Positions 45,239 through 57,200 of a stretch of 64,000 nt of DNA are shown here, one piece after another. Position 1 is the first letter of the stretch, and the number at the start of each line of letters is the position of its first letter. The DNA comes from Branchiostoma floridae (lineage: Eukaryota; Chordata; Leptocardii; Amphioxiformes; Branchiostomatidae), in assembly GCF_000003815.2 (NCBI RefSeq), contig NC_049984.1:16416601-16480600 (forward strand), read 5' to 3'. The position numbers and the translations under genes were made by a program. The notes under the pieces are model-generated. The model ran no database searches, had not been told where the DNA came from, and worked only from the letters and a program-made list of their open reading frames with translations.

Positions 45239-48200
45239 GTGCGACACTTTTAAACGCTATCAACTTTCTCGGTGTTGAGGTAACCGTTTCGTCACCAAAT
45301 TAGTAGTACGGCAGTGTTTTTTGGTTACGGGGTACGGCAACCGTGAGGCAGAAGTTTTAAACAACGGTACTGTCTGCGCGAACGGGCGGCGAAGAAATTA
45401 GAGACCTCGCGAAAACACTCCCTTTACCAAGTTGCTGCGTTGTTAACATTTCGCGGAAGTTTACCTGCATCTGGTCTTACCTATCCATATATATACAGGG
45501 ACTATATTACAACATTAAAAGGAATTTCAAATTTTCAGAGAGTATAAACGTATCCGTCAATCGGAAAGGTTTTGCAGAAATTCTTGAAGAAAGCAACAGA
45601 CAAACTTCTTGTGTTCAGGTATAACTGTAACGCTGCACAAGTGTTGTTTTTTTTCGGAATGCCTTCAGAGGCCCGTGTAACTTTATTTGGCCAGACAATG
45701 TTTAAAGGTCATTATCTGTGGGAAGATAACAACACCACAATCTCTCCGCATCGTGTAACAGATAATGAGTCCAAACGAGAACACACTCGTATACAGTTAA
45801 CAGTGTGACAAAAATCATCATAGTGCTTATACCCGTAAAGTTCCCTTAATTATGATGTAGTAGGCATCACAGGAAGACTTTGCGTCGCTGTTTGTAATCA
45901 GCATGTGCTCGTAAAAAGCGCAGTTGTGTGTTGTTGTAGCACATCGCCTCTAGTTTCGCCGTCCATTTCGCTTTTAGCGTTTCGAGAACTCAGGTAAAGA
46001 GAAAGGTAGGCTCATAGCCATTTTTAATGTCATATAGGTAGTGGGTTGTTATTCACTTTTTCTGGGGCAAGGTGTTGGAATGCGGAGCCCAACCCTCTCC
46101 TTCCACCGCCCTTTCCTCAACTGAAGTCCGAAGAGAGGATAGTCAGGCAAAGTGCCTTTACCAAAAGGCACAACATCGGTGGCATGTCAGGGATTCGGAC
46201 CCAGGGTTTTCATTTTCGAGCTCCAGGCGTTCTTGTATCTTGTAAAGTTGTATCTCACACATCTTTTATCAATATTCTACTACCCGTGCCATAAAATATA
46301 CGTGCACGGTTTGGACGTGACACTGTTGTTGCACGCCCATCCCTAAAACACCTCCCCACACCCACATTCCAAACCGTCTCAACCCAAACTTAATATGCTA
46401 CAATATAATGCTGTTATTTGTGAGTTCTACAACTACCACTTTTGTATACTTGTGTTTTTCTTACCTTTTCTGTGCACGAAGGGAATAGTACGGATGTGTC
46501 AGTATGTGTTGTAACGGCTCAGAGCCTGCCTTAATTTGTTATATCAAATAGAAAGTATATTTATAAGTTCATGCCCGGAAGCTAATTGCAAGTACAAATG
46601 TACATGGTTCATAACAGCATTGTTCAAGATACAGAGCATGCTTGTTTGGATGTAGCGCACACTTTTGTTTTGATCTCATTGTCTCTGGGGTAAGGGACAT
46701 TATTATCGTCTGATTTGATCTGTGCATGGACTGCGCCCATCTTGGAGTGTTGTTTCAAATGCCCGCCCCGCCTTCCTATTTTTTACGGACAGTGCTCTGT
46801 CTGAATGCTGTCTTACGAGTTGTACAGATTATTCAGTAACCCTGATTGGTCGAAACTTTATACTTTAAATTTTGCTGTATTCCCGCCACGTTTGTAGACG
46901 CCTGAACTTGCCGTAACTGTCATTTATAGATTCTAGCCGCCTGGCAGACATAAGGTATTTGTCGTACAGGCCAGATGCTGTATTAAGTCGTGACTGCAGA
47001 TAAAACGTATCTGTACTCGAGAGAAACTAACGTCAAGATGTACACTGCTAGTTCATACACGAGGTATTCATTCGCCAATAACAACAGCGGCCGCTCGCCT
47101 TCCGTACATGCACTCATCGGGCGGACGAAGCAGTGGGCGTCGGAAAGGCAGGGGAGCCGCTTCACCTCGGGCGGTTACTCGCTCTACTCCAACGGGTACG
47201 ACAAACCCGACGGCGGCAGAGTGTCCTCGCGGAGTCTTTTCAGCAGTACTCGCACCACTCGGAGCTCGTCCGTCGATAGGTACCACATCAACAAGCCGAG
47301 GACTTCAAGCTCGGCGTCGGGCGGCGTGGGCTCGAGCTCGTATCACAAACAGCGGGGCGGTTCCGGGTTCAACTGGTGGGGCACGTCTACCAACTCGGGG
47401 CGGCAGTCTGAACGGCCCGCGATCAATCTTGAACCCGAACCTGTATCAGGTACGACACTTTTAAACGCTATCAACTTTCTCGGTGTTGAGGTAACCGTTT
47501 CGTCACCAAATTAGTAGTACGGCAGTGTTTTTTGGTTACGGGGTACGGCAACCGTGAGGCAGAAGTTTTAAACAACGGTACTGTCTGCGCGAACGGGCGG
47601 CGAAGAAATTGGAGACCTCGCGAAAACACCTGAGTTTACCTTGCTCATGCCTTCAGCATTCATTCACTTAAAGCGTTTCGAGAACTCGTAGATAAAGGTA
47701 ATAGTCTTTCTAAGACCACATGAGTAGTGCAACTAGTGGGTTGTTATCCACCGGAGGCACGGTATTGGAATGCAGAGCCCAAACGCTTTCCTTCCACCGC
47801 CCTTTCTCAACTGAACTTGTCTGAAGTCCGAAGAGAGGATAGACAAGCAACGCGCCTTTACCATAAAGCACAACATCGGTAGCATGTCATGGATTTGGAC
47901 CCAGGATCTTGAGGGCTTTCATGATCATTTTTGAGCACCAAGCGTTCTTGTATCTTGTATCTCACACCTATTCTATCACCCGTGTAGGTAAATATACGTG
48001 CACGGTTTGAACTTGTTTCGGTTTAAATGTCAATGACGCTAAAGGTTTAAATGTCATTATCTGTGGGAAGATAACATCGCCACAATCCCTTCGCATCGTG
48101 TAACAGACAAAAAAAACTAGAACACAACTTTAATTATACAGTAAACCTTGTGTCAAAAAGTATCTTAGTCCTACCCGTAAAGTTTCCTTAAAATTAATCA

Positions 48201-51200
48201 TAAAGTCGCGGACATTGTAGGAAGATTCTGCATCGCTGCATGCACGGTATTGGAATGCGGGGCCATCCCTCTCCCACCACTGCGCCCTTTCGTCAACTGA
48301 AGTCCGTACCATAAAAGATACGTGCACGGTTTGAACGTGTCTTGCACGCCCCTCCCTGAAACACCTCCCCACTCCCACATTCCAAACCGTCCCAACCCAA
48401 ACTTAATATGCTACAATGCTGTTATATCCCAGTTCTACAGCTACCACTTTTGTACGTGTGTTTTCTCTTCTCTCTTGTGTACAAGAAAGGAATAGTACAA
48501 ATGTGTTAGTGTTTGTTGTGACGGTTTAGTGCCTGCTTTATTTTGTAATAACAAATAGAAAGTTCATTTATAAGTTCATGCCCGGTGGCTAATTGCAACT
48601 ACATAGTTCATAACAGCATTGTTTAAGATACAGCGCTCGCTTGTTCGGATGTAGCGCACACTTTAATGTGTGCTTTTTCTTCTCTCTTATTTGCCTCCAG
48701 ACTCTCTGACCCGAATCCAGATAGGACTTTGAAATAGATTGCCATGTTCCAGTTCATGGTTCGTGGTTTCTGTGCCTTGACCAAGGACATTATATACCGT
48801 CCTTGCCTCGTCTGAACCCAAATCATTGCCTTTTGCCTTTCTAAAGGATACCATTAAAATCTTTGCTTGTTTACAAATGTAGTCTTTTATGTTACATGGC
48901 TCCAGCTGTCTGCTTGTGTATGTACGGAAGCAAGCCTTGAGAGGCACACTATCAGTATCATGCACAATATGTGGTTAGGGGTTAGGCAATATGATGGAAT
49001 GTCATTAGGTGGCGCTCGTGTATAGCCACGCTCTTGTGCTCGAGAAGAAGTGACATGAGTTTGGGCCTCCTAGCGGCTAGTTTTGAGATAGCAGGGGCAT
49101 TGTTGTCAAAAACGTCTGAAGAAGGGAACAACGGACTTTCATAATTTATGGTATGTAGGTACCTTAGACAATGTTGTACAATGTAAAATACAAAGTATGC
49201 AAAATAGAAGTACATTTGCATAATTAATGAGAATATTCTATCATAGCAGTTTTTCAAAGTATCTCTTGTCCCAGATATGATATGGTCTTGACATTTGGGT
49301 GGTAGATAGCTTTTAAGGCCATGACAGAATGCGCAAAGTTTCAGCCCCCTAACATTAACTAGTAATTTTGGAACTGCAAGGGCGTTTTCGTCAAGACAGT
49401 CCAAAGAGAATAACTGCAGAAAGGAACGATGGATTACCATCATTTTGTCATGCAGGTAGCTTTGGTTAAGATGTTTATAATGATATGCATGTTATGCAAA
49501 TGAGCACTTAATTTGCATAATTAATGAGGACATTGTATAATCCCATTGTTTTCCATCAATGGACATAAATAAATGTAAGACGTAATTTTTGATAGGTAAT
49601 GAAGCATGATGCCAAATATGCAAATGATGAACTGATTTACATAATGTATGCAAATATTTCAAAACAGCTTAATGATTGATGATGGGAATTTTATACTTGT
49701 GACATGTATACATTAGTCAATGATGAACTTCACCATGCATAAATCATGTAAATATTCAAGTCATTTGCATAAAATTTACCAAAGCTCTAGATATTTCATG
49801 GAGGTATGAGGTCGCCGAACTCTAGTTTAAGTTGTTTTTTTTGCTGATATCAGGCCACTACGAAAACTTGAGTGTGTCGGGAAAAGGTCTAAAATCCGTC
49901 GTTTTTTTTCAGACGGGCCACTCAAACTGACCAACATCGACTTCCTGACCGACCAGAACGGACGTGCGCACCACACGGATGAGTTTGAGGAACATCACGT
50001 GGTCCGGCGGGGACAACCCTTCACCGTGGAACTGCGCTTCGAGAAGACGTACGACGTGGGAGAGGACAAGCTGCAAGTGGAGCTCCACTTTGGTGAGTTC
50101 GTGACAAAATAAATGCTGGTTCACCTTTATCCGCGGGGCATACCTATATTCATTGTATTTAGAAACAACGTATTTCAATTCCAAACGGTTGTTTCAAATT
50201 GCAATATTTACCTTCGCCAAGAAGGTTATATTTTGGTTAGCGTTTGTATGTAAGTGGTAGTGTGTGTTTGTAGAAGACCACCATAACTCAAGGAAGCAAG
50301 CATGGATTGTATTGATATTTGGTATGTGGGTAGGTCTGGATGAGACCTGGAAACGATTAGATTTTGGGCCTAATAGCTTGGTGGAAGCTACAAGCAGCTT
50401 GGGGACGCTGTCCACGGCCGTAAAACCCACACACTGTTTGTTTTGCTATTGTTATGATTGTTGACAATGTGTGTCGGCGCCTTTTCGCATACGATAATCT
50501 CATTAAAACCCGTTTTTCAAGCTCTCAGTTCAGTCCTTCTAATCAATTTTCGCGGTTTTCGTGACGATTGGAATTGGCTGACGGAAAAAAATCTAGAGCT
50601 GGCTAAAGCCCTGGTTGGGTATCTCGAGTTCTAAACATGCTGCGGCTATGCTTTTTGAGTGGTAGACAGGTCTTGATGCCGTAAGTAAGTGGTATGGTTT
50701 TGGGCCCCCTATCGGCTTCTTGGAATTGCAGGGCAGATTTAGTGCCAGACTTTGAAAGGAAATAACTCAAGGGGGTTAACGGATTGTTATGATTTTGGTA
50801 TGTAGATAGCTTAAGGGATGCTACATATAATGACATATTGATTATGCAATTTGGTATCTTATTTGCATAATTAATTAGGAAATCGTATAAACACGCTCAG
50901 GTCCGCCATAGGTCCATTGTAACATGTGACATTTGTAAATGAGAAGGAGAAGAATATTGATAGATATATTTTAACAAAATACCACAGGTTGAAACCACGC
51001 TATGTCTAGTTAATAAACACAAATACCCTGTTTATGTTGATTTTTATTAATTTTGTTCAGTGTTTCAACAGATTCCATTTGTCACCTTTCCTTGAGTGTG
51101 TTTGATACACTATTCTAATGTGTTTATAACCAATTGAATTTATATTCATATTAAGAGAAAAACTTGGTAAGTTTTGACAAACTTTCATTCCTGAATGCCT

Positions 51201-54200
51201 AATATTCCCAAAGGCCAAAAACCATATTCTCTTGTTTTCATTAGGGGACAACCCTCTACCGAACAAGGGCACACTGCTGCGCATGCCGGTGGGAAAGTCC
51301 TTGGAGGACGGGGAATTCAGCGCTGCGCTCGAGAGCTCTAAGGGAGGCTATGCTAAGGTATGTTTTTGGTCTTGTGGTCTTGTTTCTTATAAAAGCCAGC
51401 GTAGTTAGTCTCCACCAGACTGACTACGCTGGCTTTTATAAGAAACAAGACCACAAGATCACATTTCCTAGCCACCCTTCCCGTCATACATCACAAAACA
51501 AAATGGCGGCGCCCTTCCCGTCATACATCGCAAAACAAAATGGCGGCGCCTGAACATCGCAACAAAAACAGAACAGGTTTTGCTATCACAAACATGTAAA
51601 AGTTGCCAGGGGAGTTTTGCTACCAGAGGAGTTAGTCGGCCGCCCAATCAGGAGGGGAATCATGAAACTAGGCGTGGTCACTTGCGTGGACTGATTCCCC
51701 TGGCCAATTTTCCGATTTTTTGCCGAATTCTACGATCCCGACTTCGTCATAGGAAAGCTCGATGGAGGCTATGTTTTGTCGTCAATTGTAGGGCATAGAC
51801 CTCTTCTGTAATTTCTTGTTGTCCAGCCTGTAGAAACCACCTCTTTATGAAGACCACCTGTGATCACTTAGATAATTTTTCCAATTGACACAAACATTAC
51901 GAATTCTGTCTAGTTTGACCACGTACCCGTGGTCTTCTTGGGCAGTTATGACTGTACATGTATTCATTTTCTTGCGTGTTGTTGTATTAGTATGATACAG
52001 AGGGTAACTTTGTCTAGACATTTCTTTAATGAGCTGGTTTTATACAACTTTGTCTGATAATGTATTAGTAGTATCCATTGTAAAAGGAACAGAAGCCACA
52101 AAGACCTAAGTGGTAAAGTTCTACTAATATTGTGTGTATTATTTTTTATAAGAAAAGACAAATCATTGGGCCATCGCTAGGACAACCCTGTATCAGACAA
52201 ATAAGCAACACACGTTCACATTTATCTGTGGGGTAACTTATATACGTTGTATTCAAAAACAGGCTATTTGTGGATATCAAGTCGAAATTTTCAAAATATT
52301 TTCTGTATAAAACCACCTTCAGTCGACTTGATATCCTTAAATACTCTGTTTAAAGAGCGGATATATAGGTTACCCCGCGGATAAAGGTGAAGTAGTATAT
52401 TACACTTCTATAGAAACAAAACGACACCTTTTCCCGCAGGTGAAAATCACGACGCCTCCCGACGCCATCGTCGGCAAGTATCACGTGGTGATCGAGACGA
52501 CGTCAGACGGCAGGACGTTCCGCAGTAGAAAGACGGACGACAACACCGTGGTGGTGCTCTTCAACCCGTGGGTCAGGGGTAAGTAGGGGGGGGGGGGGAG
52601 TAGAATTGTTTACAGATTTTAATACAGAGTTCAATGTCCCCATACCTTCGCTTAACTGTATTAAAATTATTATACTGCCCCAAAAGACACAGTTATAGTG
52701 ACGTTTAAGAACCCAACAGGTAACGTTATATCTGTATCTAAGTTTATATAGTCGGTATAACCGCCCTTTGGCGTAACACACCAGCTTCGCAGGCACGCGG
52801 CGCGGCAGCAGCAGGTTATATTATACTGAATGATCCGTCACACCAAACATGTATGATGCAAGTATTCTTTAAAAGTATCCAGCGAAGGTGCTCCTACTGT
52901 GCTAAGTAGTAGGGTGGTTACTACACTGTGTATGCATATCAATGTATGAAGAAATCCATTGTAATTTATACATTCTGTCCCATTATGGATGCAGTTCACA
53001 TGCACACACAAAGAGTTTTAAAACACGATTTAACTTCAGAGGTACAAGGTAGTATTTTATATAGATTCGGCTTCCTCTTACTTTATTTTTCCAGGCCCGT
53101 AAATAATTGAAAAACACAACATTTATTTTCCTAGGTGTTGAAGCAGGACTGTTCAATACATTTTTGGCGACGCCTCAGAGGCGGAGTTGTTGGTACAGTA
53201 CTGCGTTTGAGTTGTCAGGAATTCTGAATAATCCTCACACGCATTCCCTAGGGAATTCGTTTTTGGCAGGACCGGCGTTTCAAAGAACATTGAGGAACTG
53301 TAATCTAATTTTTATCTTTTGCAGAGGATATGACGTATCTAGATGATGATGCCCAGTTGGGGGAGTACATTCTGAAGGAACAGGGGTATCAGTACAACGC
53401 AAGTAGAAGCGGATGGATCGGGAAGATTCCATGGAACTTTGGGCAGGTTGGACGTAACTCCCTAAATATTTTGCCATCTATAGCTAGATGCGAATTGTTT
53501 TGAGACATGCTGACATTACAGTAGTTTTTCATTGTTGCACTTACATACTATTGGTTTAAAGACTAAATATAGTATGTTATATTGTCTTCCGTTCTTCATC
53601 ATGAACAGTTCGAGCCCAAGATCCTGGATGTGTGCTTGCGGCTTCTGGACAGGTCGCAGATCAAGGCCGGGTCGCGAGGAGACGCTGTAAAAGTCAGCAG
53701 GATCGTCTCGAAGATGGTAAGACCACGGTCTTTGAAAGTAGATCCATTTCATGCACAAGTTGCAATATTTACCCTAACAAGTACAGTAGAAGCCGCTAAA
53801 TTGCATACTCCATTTGTCAGTGCTTTTATAGATCAGAGATCATACAATAAACGAAAGTTGACTGCACTACAACTTTCTTGGTAGATACTACTACAGTTCG
53901 TGAATGTTGTGCGGCGATGCTGACGATGTTGTGCAGGAAGTATCGTTGAAAGAAAGTGAGCAAAATGAATTAACAAGCAACGCTTCTTGTCCAGGTGAAC
54001 TCTGACGACGATGGAGGCGTGTTGACCGGAAAATGGTCCGGGAACTTCGCCGGCGGGAGGTCGCCCACCTCCTGGAACGGCAGTGTGGAGATCCTGCACC
54101 AGTACTACGAGCGGAACCGCCCCGTGCGCTTTGGTCAATGCTGGGTCTTCTCCGGCGTTGTGACAACAGGTAAGACAAATAACAGTTCAAAGTCAGAAAA

Positions 54201-57200
54201 TCGTCGCTCCTTGCAAGATTACGTCAATAGCTATAGGGCACACATACATGTATCCCAAACGACTACAGCTTTCAAAGGGTATAGGAGGCAGCGCCTCAAT
54301 GATGCAAGGGTCAGACGCCACAAGACGGCACGGCATTAACAATAGTTCTGACCAACTACTTACGTGTAAGTATTTGGTATTTGGTCTTACCTATGTGCCT
54401 CTATGTTTGGTCTCCGAAACCATATGGGGTCCCAAAACCTCTGACGAAATCGCAATCCTCTCCATATTGACAAAAGACTAACATGACGACAATCAAGCAG
54501 TATCAAGCAACTATAGGTTGGAATCGTTGTAACACGGTCAATGTTTCGTGACGATAGGCAATCACATCCCACGTGCACTGTTCTTCTTACCACTCAGTTC
54601 TCCGATGTCTCGGGATTCCTGCCCGCAGCATCACCAACTTTCAATCTGCCCACGACAATGACCTCAGCATGACCATTGACGACTACATGGACGAGAACGG
54701 GCGACCTATCGACGGAGGCGACTCTGTCTGGTAGGAAAATGTTGAGGATGATGATGATATAGATGATGATGGCGATTATAGTGGTGATGATGGTAATAGT
54801 GACGGTGGTGTTGATGATGGCGGTGGCGTTTTCAAAGATGATGACGATGCTGCTGCTGCTGATGATGGTGATAGTGGTGATGATGTTGATGATGGTGGTA
54901 TCGTGGTGTTGATGATGATGCTGATGATGGTGGTGGTGATTCTGGTGATGGTGGTGATGATATAGATAATGATGCTGGTACTGATAATAATGATGATGGT
55001 GATATATGAAAATGGTGATGATATCCTGTTGTAAAACGTTGAGGATCGCACAATTAAAAAAGCATGTCTGTCAAACGCAGGAACTTTCACGTGTGGAACG
55101 AGGCTTGGATGGCCCGGCCTGACCTACCCCCGGGGTACGGGGGCTGGCAGGCATTGGACGCGACCCCACAGGAAACAAGTGATGGTAAGGCCGCGATCTT
55201 GTCTTGGATTTTTGTGATACTTTGACAAACAGTAGGAGAGCTCCCTGGTCTATGGTTGATGAAACCGTCACATAATGAACACATTGAATCATCTGTAATG
55301 TCAGAGTCTGTTCTTTATCTTTACCACCTACCTACCTAGTCCCTTGACCTCCTGGTTGAGGGGGGGGGGGGGTCAAGGTAGACATAAAGAGAATTGTCTC
55401 CAGGCCCGTCTTTCTCTTGCTACAGTCAGTCTTTCATTACTAGGTTATAGTTCTCTAATAGGTCTTTTTTAATTTTTTTTTCTTTGTTAGAATATATCGT
55501 AATATATAATCATATAATTTTCAGGCGTGTATTGCTGTGGACCGTGCCCCATCTCTGCAGTGAAAACCGGACACGTGTACTTGCCATACGATACCAAGTT
55601 CGTCTTCGCTGAAGTTAACGCAGACAGGATCACCTGGCTGGTACGACAGTAATAACATTCACACAGCAATAACATTCAGTGAAATCTCTCATGAAATTGT
55701 TCCATAGCGGAAATGTCGTGACAGAAAAAGAAATTTACTTATACTACAATTTAACTCAATTCAACACGTAACACATTCATCTATTCAATAACGTCACAAC
55801 GTGATAGAGTATCCTTTGCCGAAAGGTTGTTCTGTATACTAGCTATGCTATATACCAGGATACCTTCAACGGTTGTTCTTTGTGTTTAATTTGTCAATGT
55901 CACAGCTATCTGACATCAAGATGAAGGAAGGGACAATACATCGCAGACTTGTTAATGGCTATTACAGACAACAGGCATTAACAGACATTACAGGCTACCG
56001 GCTATACCTACATTCTACATCACTGTAAGAACTACCTGACATCAACGTAAAAGGACAATAGATCACATACCTGTTGGCATTACAGAACAAAATACCTGTG
56101 TTCACACGTACATGTTGATTATCACTCCAGGTGGACAGGCATAAGAACCTGCGAAAGCTGAAGACCTACAAGGGCGCTGTCGGTTTCAATATAAGCACCA
56201 AGGCTGTGGGCTCCCACGCCAGGGAGGATCTCACGGAGAACTACAAGTACCCAGAAGGTCATTGTCAAGACATTGCCATACTACAAATGTATAACCCATA
56301 CAGTTTATGGTAGTCTGTCCTGTCCTTTCGCTGTTGTCCTTTGACATAATATTCAAGATTTTAGGATGCAAAGTCGTACTGGCCCCCCAACCCCTGAAGG
56401 TCTGATTGGAGATGTAAAAATGTGGCCCCACTGAGTAGTAAACAGGCTGTTCTTATTTTCAATTTTCGGGTGAGAACCCTACGTGGCCCTGTGGGAGACC
56501 CTATGGCTACCGGCTATTTTGGGGCACGACCGGACCCGATTTGTTTGACTCAGAATAAAAATCAACCCGGCAACAAATAGACGCATTTAACCTGATCGTG
56601 AAAACACCGAGAGGTACCCCCGACTCCGGCTAGCCGGCTGTCGACAGGGACAAATTTGCGACTCCAGAGCCAGTCCGGGGCCACACGCCCGACGGGCACC
56701 GGTGTAATGGTGACTGTAGCACAACTAAACCTACATATGCATATAATAATAGACATGTCGTCTTTGTCGTTAGTAACGGCTCTTCTTTCATTAACATTAC
56801 CCACTGAAACTGACAGCGTGATATTTCCTGATTTTGCTACATTACACCCGCAGGCTCTGACGAGGAGCGTGTGGCAGTCCGTACCGCAGTTTCGCACGGA
56901 CTGAAGCCTAACACTTACGATGACGTCATTGAAGATGAGGACGTGGAATTTGACGTCCACGCCGACGATGAGGTAAGGACGCCTGTCCATTACAACTCAA
57001 AGATAATCAATGTACCAGCGTTTTTGTCTGTGATCAGGATAAAGTGAAAGTTTACTAAGGCTTACGTCACATTTTAAAACCGGGGGCCGGCAATCATCTC
57101 TCAATCACTTTGTCGTTGAGATTAGATAATATATAGAGACTTACATATCTGCCCGTCAGAGACTTACATATCTGCACATCAGAGACTTACATATCTGCCC

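Larger units (their letters stand above)
45239..47037. other. TGM-B 5' intron 1 (between the two heads)
   Basis: No further exon seen. It contains a SINE remnant at 46036-46215 and the second conserved upstream block at 46735-47037. Confidence 0.55.
47450..49912. other. TGM-B intron between last head and common body
   Basis: No MGTGSS- or MDELRN-type head was found here, unlike gene A. The region contains SINE remnants (47728-47910, about 48235-48310), a stretch matching 23230-23600 of gene A (about 48690-49000), and the CTAGCGG / TTTGCATAATTAATGAGG dispersed repeat at 49000-49760. Confidence 0.55.

Noticed and set aside
46990-47037. Upstream in-frame ATG extending TGM-B head 2 by 16 residues
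   Set aside because: Not conserved in the homologous heads at 21169 and 44833, where the CAAGATG start at the same place is shared.
47450-49912. Search for MGTGSS or MDELRN first exons in gene B
   Set aside because: None found; the region is repeats plus a short stretch aligning with 23230-23600 of gene A. Loss in B or gain in A cannot be told apart here.
53107-53346. 79-residue ORF before exon 5 of gene B
   Set aside because: Lies in the intron in a frame different from the exon, with no homologous ORF in gene A.
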